DNA of 5,801 bases. Origin: Opitutaceae bacterium. GTDB lineage: Bacteria; Verrucomicrobiota; Verrucomicrobiia; Opitutales; Opitutaceae. The notes under the pieces are model-generated. The model did not search any database. It was not told where the DNA came from and saw nothing but the letters and a program-made list of their open reading frames with translations. The DNA lies in NCBI GenBank assembly GCA_009919985.1, contig RGAX01000177.1:1-5801 (forward strand), written 5' to 3'. The translations under genes were made by a program, and so were the position numbers. Of this stretch, positions 1 through 5,801 are shown piece by piece (positions within the stretch are counted from its first letter, which is position 1; every line of letters begins with the position of its first letter).

Positions 1-170
1 GCATTGAGCGCATTCATCGCCGATTCCTGTCCAGGCACAATAAAACGCGGAAAATTTTCCGCCGGCGCCAGCGTCTGCGCATTCGTCAAAACGCTTTCGG
101 CCGCGAAGAGCGCACCGCCCAAGCCAAAAACTAAAAAAGTTAAAATTGAAACAGGAACAGGTGATTTCAT
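1..170 (-). CDS. N-terminus of an unidentified secreted protein (partial, runs off left edge)
   Basis: Reading leftwards from the ATG at 168-170, 56 codons stay open to the window edge. The start is MKSPVPVSILTFLVFGLGGA followed by LFAAES. That is a basic N-terminus, a hydrophobic core of about 15 residues and an Ala-rich site, so it fits a Sec signal peptide cleaved near residue 24 (after LFAA). The mature part begins with an Ala/Asn/Thr-rich stretch and then a segment containing FPRFIVPGQES. I do not recognise the family from this fragment, so no function is given; an exported enzyme is possible. An in-frame ATG at 180-182 would add four residues (MHCP). An AAGG lies 13 bases before the 170 start, which is a long spacing, so the exact start is uncertain. 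It follows the OPT gene on the same strand after 74 bases and may be transcribed with it or from its own promoter. Confidence 0.7.
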   Translation of the reverse strand, partial: MKSPVPVSILTFLVFGLGGALFAAESVLTNAQTLAPAENFPRFIVPGQESAMNALN

Positions 171-198
171 GGGGCAGTGCATACCTTACAGAATTCCA

Positions 199-241
199 GC
201 GTTCGCCGAGCCTGGGAACGCATTTTGTTTTTTAAAATGCG
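199..241. repeat. Two overlapping stem-loops in the gap after the OPT gene
   Basis: The first inverted repeat pairs GCGTTC (199-204) with GAACGC (216-221), leaving an 11-base loop. The second pairs CGCATTTT (219-226) with AAAATGCG (234-241), leaving a 7-base T-rich loop. They share bases 219-221, so they cannot both form. On the minus strand they lie just after the OPT stop codon and before the start of the secreted-protein gene. Neither is followed on that strand by a clear T run, so I do not call a standard intrinsic terminator. A weak terminator, an mRNA-end stabiliser or a leader element for the next gene are all possible. Confidence 0.4.
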
Positions 242-244
242 GTG

Positions 245-2554
245 TCACTCCGCGCGCAGCGGCGGAACTCGCAATAATTTCTCCCGCGCTACTAAATAGA
301 GAAATCCGGTGAGCAACGCGAAGGGCACCAGCGACAACAAGTCGGAATTAGAACCAGCGAAGAACGGATTGCTCGTCTCCGCCCATTTCTGCAGCTTCGC
401 ATCCGTCTCGCTGAGCACGCCGGCGAGAAATGCGATCACGATGCCCGCAATCGCGCCACCCGCGATGTAGCCCGAGGCCAGCAACACACCGGGGCTCTTG
501 TCTGTCTCAGCGACAAACTCTTCCTCTTTCATCTGCGCATAGCCGGTCTTCTTCCGCATCGCGCGGTCCACGAGCCAGCGAATTGCGCCACCGACGAAGA
601 GCGGGGCCGAGGAAGAAATAGGTAGATAAACACCGACCGCAAACACCAGCGAAGGCACGCCGCATAACTCCAATGTGACCGCGATCATTACGCCAAGCAG
701 CACGAGCGCCCACGGCAATTTCTGGTCTAGGATGCCCTTGATGATATAAGAAACGAGCGTGGCTTTAGGCGCGTCGAATTTTCGCACCGTCGAGCCATCG
801 GGCCGCTCGGTAAATTGACCGTTGATGCCGGGATCGACCAGCCACACGGCCTTACCCGCGTCGTTCACTAGATAGCGACCAGCGGGTCCACCCTTAGTGT
901 CGGTTTTTTGCCACACGTAATACGTCGCCGTATCCTCTCGCGCCTGCGGACCGTGGAGCGGCTCGCGCTTTTCCAGTTTTGCCAAATCGGTGACGAGACC
1001 CGCGGGAGCAACTTTCGCCGCTGGAACGTAGACCGTCGCGGTATTGTTCAAGGTCATCAAAATCGGGCCTAGGAAAATCGCCGAGCCCAGCGCGCCGAGG
1101 AGAATAGCGATCTGCATAAGCTTCGGCGTGGCACCAAGCAGGAATCCGGTTTTTAAATCCTGCGACGTCGTGCCTCCATTGGAGGAAGCGATACAAACGA
1201 TCGCGCCCACCGACAACGCGGTCACGTAGTAAGTGCCGCCCGTCCAGCCCACGAGGAGAAACACCAAGCACGTGAGCAGCAATGTCGCCACGGTCATGCC
1301 GGAAATGGGATTCGAAGTCGACCCGACTTCGCCCGTGATACGCGACGACACCGTCACAAACAGGAATCCGAACGCCAAAATCATCAGCGCGCCGAGCAAA
1401 TTCATGTGCAAGGACGGCGCGAGCATGATACCTGCGAGCAACAACACGCAACCAACGCCGACAAATTTCATGGAGAGGTCGCGATCCGTGCGCAGATTGC
1501 CGACTGCTTCGGCCTCAGCGTCCTCGCGCTTAAGCAGGCCGATATCGTGGAGACCGCCCTTTACGCCGTGAAGAATTGTCGGCATCGCGCGAAAGAGACT
1601 GATGATGCCGCCCGCCGCCACGGCACCAGCGCCAATATAAAGCACGTAGGCGCTGCGGATCGCATGCGGCGACATTTCCGAAATCAACTGCGTACCTGGC
1701 GCCAGCGGGGCGCTAAGGTGATCACCGAAAAATTTGATTAAGGGGATGAGCACAAGATAAGCGAGCACGCCGCCCGCCATAGTAATCGAGGCCACACGTG
1801 GCCCGATGATGTAACCGACGCCGAGCAACTCTGGCGAAATTTCCATACTCACGGAACCGGCTTTGAGTGGCGCGCCGAAGACTTTTTCAGGCGCGTCCTT
1901 CCAGCCTTTAAAAGCGATATTGAACGTCTTGTAGAGCAGCCCAAGCCCGAAGCCGGTAAAGATGATTTTCGCGCCGGGGGATTGTCCGAGTCCCGCAGCC
2001 TTGGCGGCCTTCATCTCGGCTTGGGCGGAAGGTGAAGCGAGCGCGCGATCTTCGGCGTTGGCGCCTGCTTTGAGCACGGCCGCGCAGGCTGTGCCTTCGG
2101 GATATTTCAACACCCCGTGTTCTTTGACGATCAACGCGCGTCGGAGCGGGATCATCATGAGAATTCCGAGCAGGCCACCGAGCACGGCGACCAACATGAC
2201 GCGCGTAAGTTCGAGATCGAAACCGAGAATTAAAATCGCCGGCATCGTCACACCGACGCCAAACGCGATCGACTCGCCCGCCGAACCGGCTGTCTGCGTG
2301 ATATTGTTTTCCAAGATCGTAGAGTCGCGCACGCCGAATTTCGACATCATACGAAATAAAGCTAGTGAGATAACCGCGACGGGAATCGAGGCGCTCACGG
2401 TGATGCCGACTTTCAAGACGAGATAGAGCGAAGACGCACCAAAGATCGTGCCCAGGATGACGCCGGTGATCACCGCACGCGCTGTAAACTCGCGTATGAC
2501 GACCGAGGGCAGAATAAACGGTTCGTGAGACTTCGGGTCGGATTGGGATTCCAT
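245..2554 (-). CDS. OPT-family oligopeptide transporter, complete
   Basis: A 769-residue polytopic inner-membrane protein of the OPT superfamily, whose members take up oligopeptides or metal chelates coupled to ions; substrates of most bacterial members are unproven. Features in order: a short polar N-terminus; hydrophobic segments from about residue 27, with LKVGITVSASIP (48-58); NNITQTAGSAGESIAFG (83-99); KEHGVLKYPEGTACAAVLKAG region (144-164); SSRITGEVGSTSNPISGMT (403-421); SSNGGTTSQDLKTGFLLGA (457-475); YLPISSSAPLFVGGAIR (643-659); SGYIAGGAIAGI (694-705). These Gly-rich, Asn/Gln-bearing helices are typical of bacterial OPT proteins. A soluble stretch of about 100 residues (503-600) interrupts the membrane part. 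I chose the ATG at 2552-2554 because the family motif begins about 20 residues later. The reading frame stays open to a TTG at 2647, but that extension is polar, enters the divergent promoter region and looks non-coding. No SD sequence precedes the start. It is divergent from mqo. Confidence 0.9.
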   Translation of the reverse strand: MESQSDPKSHEPFILPSVVIREFTARAVITGVILGTIFGASSLYLVLKVGITVSASIPVAVISLALFRMMSKFGVRDSTILENNITQTAGSAGESIAFGVGVTMPAILILGFDLELTRVMLVAVLGGLLGILMMIPLRRALIVKEHGVLKYPEGTACAAVLKAGANAEDRALASPSAQAEMKAAKAAGLGQSPGAKIIFTGFGLGLLYKTFNIAFKGWKDAPEKVFGAPLKAGSVSMEISPELLGVGYIIGPRVASITMAGGVLAYLVLIPLIKFFGDHLSAPLAPGTQLISEMSPHAIRSAYVLYIGAGAVAAGGIISLFRAMPTILHGVKGGLHDIGLLKREDAEAEAVGNLRTDRDLSMKFVGVGCVLLLAGIMLAPSLHMNLLGALMILAFGFLFVTVSSRITGEVGSTSNPISGMTVATLLLTCLVFLLVGWTGGTYYVTALSVGAIVCIASSNGGTTSQDLKTGFLLGATPKLMQIAILLGALGSAIFLGPILMTLNNTATVYVPAAKVAPAGLVTDLAKLEKREPLHGPQAREDTATYYVWQKTDTKGGPAGRYLVNDAGKAVWLVDPGINGQFTERPDGSTVRKFDAPKATLVSYIIKGILDQKLPWALVLLGVMIAVTLELCGVPSLVFAVGVYLPISSSAPLFVGGAIRWLVDRAMRKKTGYAQMKEEEFVAETDKSPGVLLASGYIAGGAIAGIVIAFLAGVLSETDAKLQKWAETSNPFFAGSNSDLLSLVPFALLTGFLYLVAREKLLRVPPLRAE

Positions 2555-2671
2555 AGGGTAATTGGGTTGCGCCGACGATGGCGGAGTCTGCTTCACCCGC
2601 GAGCCGTTATTTGCGAGTATGCACTGGCCACTCGCCTCGTACGCCAACTAGGTTTCAAGCACCTCTTTTTC
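2555..2671. promoter_or_regulatory. Divergent control region between the OPT gene and mqo
   Basis: These 117 bases separate the starts of two divergent genes, so they must hold promoters for both unless one mRNA overlaps the other. I could not find a convincing sigma-70 -35/-10 pair on either strand. A spaced inverted repeat sits near the middle. Frames on both strands remain open through the region (from a GTG at 2525 on plus and a TTG at 2647 on minus), but they overlap each other and the encoded residues do not resemble the family N-termini. Confidence 0.6.
2613..2635. promoter_or_regulatory. Operator-like inverted repeat GCGAGT-N11-ACTCGC
   Basis: GCGAGT at 2613-2618 is the exact reverse complement of ACTCGC at 2630-2635, with an 11-base spacer that ends in the small palindrome TGGCCA (2625-2630, overlapping the right arm by one base). 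The centre lies about 48 bases before the mqo ATG and about 70 bases before the OPT ATG, where a dimeric regulator could affect both genes. Six-base arms can arise by chance in GC-rich DNA, and no regulator gene is visible in the window, so this is suggestive only. Confidence 0.3.
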
Positions 2672-4171
2672 ATGAAATACTCTACGCACATCGAGAACCC
2701 TGACGTTGTTCTAGTCGGAAGCGGCATCATGTCCGCAAACCTCGCCGCCCTGCTCAAACGCCTCGATCCCAGCCTTACGATCCAAGTCTACGAGGTGACC
2801 GAGGATCTCGCCCAGGAAAGCTCCAACGGCTGGAACAACGCCGGCACCGGTCACGCCGGCATCTGCGAGCTCAGTTATACGCCCAACCGCGAACCCGATG
2901 GCTCGGTCAATGTCAGCAACGCGATCAAAATTTTTGAGCAGTTCGAATACTCGAAGCAGTTCTGGAGCTATGCCGTCGCTCAAGGCATGATCCATCAACC
3001 CAAAGAGTTCATCAACCCAGTCCAACACCTCAGCTTTGTCCACGGGCAGGATCAGGTTAATTATCTCAAGGCTCGCCACGCCGGCCTCGCGGCGCACCAC
3101 TTTTTCCGGTCGATGGAGTACACGACCGATCGCGCGACCATCGGCCGCTGGGCTCCGTTGCTCACCGAGCAACGTGCCGAGGTGCCCATTGCCGCGACCA
3201 AAATGGACTCAGGCACCGACGTGAATTTCGGCAACATCGCCGGTAAACTCTTCGCTTGGCTCGCAAGCCAACCCGGTTGCGGCATCGCCAGCCACCACCG
3301 CGTCACCGATCTCAAGAAAACCACCGGCGGCTGGGACGTGAGTATCCGTGATCTCGGCACCGGCGCCACGCGCTACAATCGCGCGAAGTTTGTCTTCGTC
3401 GGCGCCGGTGGCGGCAGCCTGCATCTCCTCCAAAAATCTGGCATTCCTGAAGCGCGCGGGCTTGGCGGTTTTCCTATCGGCGGCCAATGGCTAGTCTGCG
3501 AAAACCCAGCCATCGTCACACGCCACCAAGCCAAGGTCTACGGCCAAGCTCTCGACGCCGCGCCCACGATGGCCGTGCCGCACCTCGATTCCCGCATCCT
3601 TGACGGTAAAAAAACGCTCCTCTTCGGTCCCTTCGCCGCGTGGACGACCAAGTTCCTCCATCGCAAAGGCAGCATCTGGGACCTTCCTGGCTCCGTCCGC
3701 CTGCACAATCTCACCACCCTGCTCAAAATTGGCGCGAGCAATCTGCCGCTCGTGCGCTACCTCGTCCAACAGGGCACCCAAAGCATGGCCGATCGTATGG
3801 CGGTACTGCACATTTTTTATCCCGCAGCCCAAGCCTCCGACTGGAAACTCATCGACGCCGGCATCCGCGTCCAAGCGATCAAAAAAACCGACGGCGAGGC
3901 CGGCATCGTCCACTACGGCACTGAGGTCATCACTGATTCCGAGCGCACGATCTCCGCGCTTCTTGGCGCTTCACCCGGGGCCTCCGTATGCGTCCACATT
4001 GTGCTCGAGGTCATTAAAAAATGTTTTCCCGACTTGGTTAACTCGCCCGCCGGCCGTGCACGCCTCAAAGAGATGATCCCAACCTTCGACGTGGACATTA
4101 AACTTCCGGAAAACGCCGCGTTCTTCCAAGCCCACAGCGACCAAGCTGAGAAAAACCTCCAGCTCGTCTAA
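2672..4171 (+). CDS. mqo: Malate:quinone oxidoreductase, complete
   Basis: 499 residues, within the usual length of about 480-550. The enzyme is an FAD-dependent peripheral membrane protein that oxidises L-malate to oxaloacetate and passes electrons directly to the quinone pool, replacing or supplementing NAD-linked malate dehydrogenase in the citric acid cycle. Visible hallmarks: an FAD-binding Rossmann start with GSGIMS at 16-21; the family signature ESSNGWNNAGTGHAG at 49-63; a KMDSGTDVNFGNI stretch, matching the conserved TDVNFG; GGQW at 270-273; DWKLIDAGIRVQ late in the chain; and GASPGAS at 432-438. The C-terminus (LKEMIPTF onward) also matches the family. I chose the ATG at 2672 because the homologous N-terminus starts there; the longer frame from a GTG at 2525 adds 49 Arg-rich residues with no family character. 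No SD sequence precedes the ATG; the leader is pyrimidine-rich. No signal peptide is seen. The rhamnulokinase gene follows after 19 bases. Confidence 0.95.
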   Translation: MKYSTHIENPDVVLVGSGIMSANLAALLKRLDPSLTIQVYEVTEDLAQESSNGWNNAGTGHAGICELSYTPNREPDGSVNVSNAIKIFEQFEYSKQFWSYAVAQGMIHQPKEFINPVQHLSFVHGQDQVNYLKARHAGLAAHHFFRSMEYTTDRATIGRWAPLLTEQRAEVPIAATKMDSGTDVNFGNIAGKLFAWLASQPGCGIASHHRVTDLKKTTGGWDVSIRDLGTGATRYNRAKFVFVGAGGGSLHLLQKSGIPEARGLGGFPIGGQWLVCENPAIVTRHQAKVYGQALDAAPTMAVPHLDSRILDGKKTLLFGPFAAWTTKFLHRKGSIWDLPGSVRLHNLTTLLKIGASNLPLVRYLVQQGTQSMADRMAVLHIFYPAAQASDWKLIDAGIRVQAIKKTDGEAGIVHYGTEVITDSERTISALLGASPGASVCVHIVLEVIKKCFPDLVNSPAGRARLKEMIPTFDVDIKLPENAAFFQAHSDQAEKNLQLV

Positions 4172-4190
4172 ACCTCCACGCTCTTCCGCT

Positions 4191-5618
4191 ATGCCCACGA
4201 TCTATACCGCCGCCGTCGATTTCGGCGCCACCAGTGGCCGCGTCATTCTCGGTGCTTGGTCAAAAAACCGTCTCACGCTCAAAGAAGTTCACCGCTTCCC
4301 CAATACCTTCCGCACGCTCGCTGGCCACGATTACTGGGATGTCGGCACGCTCTGGCACGAAGCGCAGACCGGCCTGCGCAAAGCTGTCGCCGCCCTCCCC
4401 CGCGGCGCGAAAATCGCCTCCGTCGGTGTCGACGTCTGGGGCGTGGACTTCGCCCTTGTTAACGACACCGGTCGCCTCGTCTTCCCGATTCACGCTTACC
4501 GCGACGCCCGCACCCAACCCGGCCTCAAACGCCTCGCTCACACCCGCGCCGCGCTCGAACGCATCTACGCAGCCACCGGCATCCCCAACGTATTCTACAA
4601 TTCCTCGCTCCAGCTCGAGGAAACTGTCGCCAACTGTCCCGCGATCACCGATCTGGCGACGCGCTGCCTGTTTTTGCCCGATTATTTTAATTTTCTCCTT
4701 TCGGGCCGCATGGAAAACGAGTTCACCATCGCGAGCACCACGCAACTCATAGACGTGCATTCCACCGATTGGTCGCGCGCCGCGCTGAAACATTTTCGCC
4801 TACCACCGCAGTGGTTCACCAAGCCGATCCTCTCCGGCACCCGCCTCGGCCAAGTCAAAAACTTTCCTGAGCTCGCTGGCACGCAGGTTATCGCCGTCCC
4901 CGGCCACGACACTGCCGCCGCTTACGACGCGATGCCCGCCAACCCCGACGGCACCGATCTATTCCTCAGCTCGGGCACGTGGTCGCTCGTCGGCTTCGAG
5001 AGTGATCGCCCGGTCCTCGGCGCAGACGCACATGCCGCACGTATCTCCAACGAACGCATCGGCGATGGTCGCTACCGCCCGCTCACCAACGTTATCGGCC
5101 TCTGGCTTCTCGAAGGCACCCTAAAGGACTTCGCCTCGCGTCCCGCCGACGACAAAGCCTGGGCCGCACTCATCAACGCCGCTGAGAAACTCCCCGCGCC
5201 CGCCGCGCTCCTCGACGTCACAGATCCCACCTTCACCAATCCCAAGTCGATGAAAGCCGCCATCGACGCTCAACTAAAACGCCGCAAACTTTCCGCCCCG
5301 AAAACTCTCGCCGCCTATACGCGCCTCATCTGCGACTCCCTCGGCCGTGGCCACGCCGACGCGATGCGCGCCTTCGAGAAAATGGCGGGCAAGAAATTCC
5401 GTCGCATTCTAATCGTCGGCGGCGGTTCTAAAAATCGCCTGCTTTGCCAAGCCACCGCCAACGCAGCAGGCATTCCAGTCGTATCGTTTGCCATCGAAGG
5501 CACCGCCGTCGGTAACATCGCCAGCCAGCTCATCGCGCTGCGCGCCGTGAAAGATCTTCCCACCTTCCGCCGCCTACTCGGAGCGAACTTGGCGAAGAAA
5601 ATTTACGCCCCACGCTGA
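4191..5618 (+). CDS. rhaB: Rhamnulokinase (FGGY carbohydrate kinase), complete
   Basis: 475 residues, close to the E. coli RhaB length. The cytoplasmic enzyme uses ATP to phosphorylate L-rhamnulose to L-rhamnulose 1-phosphate, the second step of L-rhamnose breakdown. Visible hallmarks: N-terminal phosphate-binding motif AVDFGATSGR at 8-17; DVWGVDF from residue 81; AYRDART at 102-108; LPDYFNFLLSGRMENEFT with a following TTQL; GHDTAAA, with D240 as the likely catalytic base; SSGTWSLVGFES from 260, diagnostic for this subfamily; NVIGLWLLEGTLKD; DPTFTNPKSM; and the C-terminal VGGGSKNRLL, with GGG at 410-412. These match RhaB far better than xylulo-, glycerol- or fuculokinases as I know them. All expected motifs are intact. 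The start is the first ATG after the mqo stop, 19 bases on, without an SD sequence, which suggests co-transcription with mqo. A strong terminator follows 15 bases after the stop. No other rhamnose gene is in the window. Confidence 0.9.
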   Translation: MPTIYTAAVDFGATSGRVILGAWSKNRLTLKEVHRFPNTFRTLAGHDYWDVGTLWHEAQTGLRKAVAALPRGAKIASVGVDVWGVDFALVNDTGRLVFPIHAYRDARTQPGLKRLAHTRAALERIYAATGIPNVFYNSSLQLEETVANCPAITDLATRCLFLPDYFNFLLSGRMENEFTIASTTQLIDVHSTDWSRAALKHFRLPPQWFTKPILSGTRLGQVKNFPELAGTQVIAVPGHDTAAAYDAMPANPDGTDLFLSSGTWSLVGFESDRPVLGADAHAARISNERIGDGRYRPLTNVIGLWLLEGTLKDFASRPADDKAWAALINAAEKLPAPAALLDVTDPTFTNPKSMKAAIDAQLKRRKLSAPKTLAAYTRLICDSLGRGHADAMRAFEKMAGKKFRRILIVGGGSKNRLLCQATANAAGIPVVSFAIEGTAVGNIASQLIALRAVKDLPTFRRLLGANLAKKIYAPR

Positions 5619-5633
5619 AACGACGGCAGAAAC

Positions 5634-5667
5634 AAAAAAGCGCGGGCTAAATCGCCCGCGCTTTTTT
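5634..5667. terminator. Bidirectional intrinsic terminator between rhaB and the M13 peptidase gene
   Basis: An 8-bp perfect GC stem, GCGCGGGC (5640-5647) with GCCCGCGC (5654-5661), has a 6-base loop TAAATC. It is flanked by six A (5634-5639) and six T (5662-5667), which extend the pairing to 14 bp. Because the A and T runs are symmetrical, each strand reads as GC hairpin plus U run. It lies 15 bases after the rhaB stop and 22 bases after the stop of the converging peptidase gene, as expected for a shared terminator. Confidence 0.92.
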
Positions 5668-5669
5668 GC

Positions 5670-5684
5670 GCTTAAAACTTAAGC
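5670..5684. repeat. Small AT-rich inverted repeat beside the terminator
   Basis: GCTTAA (5670-5675) and TTAAGC (5679-5684) form a 6-bp stem with a 3-base loop, just inside the converging peptidase gene's 3' untranslated region. It is short and AT-rich, so it may be chance or a minor extension of the termination region. Confidence 0.25.
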
Positions 5685-5689
5685 CAATT

Positions 5690-5801
5690 TTACCAGATAT
5701 TCACGCGCTCAGCGCGAGCGCGACGCATCGCTGCGCCCTCCGGCACGCCGAAAGCAGCGGCAAATTCATCGAGATTGGTCAGCGGCCCGTTGGCGCGAAA
5801 T
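5690..5801 (-). CDS. C-terminus of an M13-family metallopeptidase (partial, runs off right edge)
   Basis: On the minus strand an open frame enters from the right edge and ends at TAA (5690-5692), giving the last 36 residues. It begins FRANGPLTNLDEFAAAFGVP and ends in RVNIW. This closely follows the C-terminal pattern of the M13 (neprilysin / endothelin-converting enzyme / PepO) zinc peptidases: FR..G.L.N...F..AF, then about a dozen residues to a closing basic-V-x-(I/V)-W. In many members the AF motif is followed by a hydrophobic or Gly residue and then Cys; here Val occupies that area and no Cys is seen. Bacterial M13 peptidases are usually large (about 650-700 residues), often exported, and cut oligopeptides. 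The zinc site (HExxH) and any signal peptide lie outside the window, so activity and location cannot be judged. It converges on rhaB and shares its terminator. Confidence 0.85.
   Translation of the reverse strand, partial: FRANGPLTNLDEFAAAFGVPEGAAMRRARAERVNIW

Noticed and set aside
219..241. Intrinsic terminator for the OPT gene
   Set aside because: The stem is mostly A-T apart from three G-C pairs, and on the minus strand no T run follows it. It is kept only as a possible RNA structure.
4..312. 102-codon plus-strand frame across the left edge
   Set aside because: It is antisense to both a signal-peptide-bearing N-terminus and the end of the OPT gene. Its own sequence has no recognisable features.
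894..1451. 185-codon minus-strand frame inside the OPT gene
   Set aside because: It is Arg/His-rich and out of frame with the clear transporter sequence. No start signal or family resemblance is seen.
1962..2426. 154-codon plus-strand frame opposite the OPT gene
   Set aside because: It has low-complexity Ser/Ala/Pro/Arg composition and lies wholly antisense to a well-supported gene, with no recognisable motif. It is typical of GC-rich shadow frames.
2555..2647. A longer OPT protein starting at the TTG at 2647
   Set aside because: The extra 31 residues are polar, resemble no transporter N-terminus and would run through most of the divergent promoter region. The family motif starts shortly after the ATG at 2554.
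2525..2671. A longer Mqo starting at the GTG at 2525
   Set aside because: The extra 49 residues are Arg/Leu-rich translation of promoter DNA and of the antisense start of the OPT gene. Mqo homologues start at the 2672 ATG.
2711..3172. 153-codon minus-strand frame antisense to mqo
   Set aside because: It is a shadow of strongly C-ending codons on the sense strand, with no independent coding evidence.
4260..4793. 177-codon minus-strand frame antisense to rhaB
   Set aside because: It is Gly/Ala/Glu/Arg-rich and mirrors the codon bias of the sense gene. There is no RBS, promoter or motif.
1..5801. Defence island, mobile element, CRISPR array or biosynthetic cluster
   Set aside because: All complete genes are recognised metabolic or transport families. 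There are no direct-repeat arrays, transposase motifs, terminal repeats or tRNA-like sequences that I can see.

Overview
The window holds three complete protein-coding genes and two partial ones, with short intergenic gaps. I see no RNA gene, insertion sequence, phage gene or CRISPR array. The GC content is fairly high (roughly 55-60 % by eye). The gene styles suggest a Gram-negative, respiring heterotroph. My best guess is Verrucomicrobiota, perhaps Opitutaceae, because an M13 peptidase, a large bacterial OPT transporter, a rhamnulokinase and start sites without a Shine-Dalgarno (SD) sequence occur together. That placement is inference, not a search result.

Layout, left to right. (1) 1-170, minus: the N-terminus of an unrecognised secreted protein with a clear signal peptide, running off the left edge. 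(2) 171-244: a gap with two overlapping, mutually exclusive stem-loops. (3) 245-2554, minus: a complete 769-residue OPT-family transporter. (4) 2555-2671: a 117-base divergent control region carrying a spaced inverted repeat. (5) 2672-4171, plus: a complete malate:quinone oxidoreductase (mqo). (6) 4191-5618, plus: a complete rhamnulokinase (rhaB type), 19 bases behind mqo and probably co-transcribed with it. (7) 5634-5667: a strong bidirectional intrinsic terminator. (8) 5690-5801, minus: the last 36 codons of an M13 (neprilysin/PepO-like) metallopeptidase, running off the right edge.

How the genes may work together: Mqo feeds electrons from malate into the quinone pool. RhaB phosphorylates L-rhamnulose, which an aldolase then splits to dihydroxyacetone phosphate and L-lactaldehyde. 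Both belong to carbon catabolism, but the rest of the rhamnose pathway (isomerase, aldolase, transporter, regulator) is not in view. The OPT transporter and the M13 peptidase both point to peptide use, but they lie at opposite ends of the window in separate transcripts.

Overall this looks like a chromosomal housekeeping/catabolic region. I did not find a convincing undescribed system. The points most worth a second look are the mqo-rhaB pairing, the inverted repeat in the divergent promoter region, and SD-less, pyrimidine-rich leaders ahead of the plus-strand genes.
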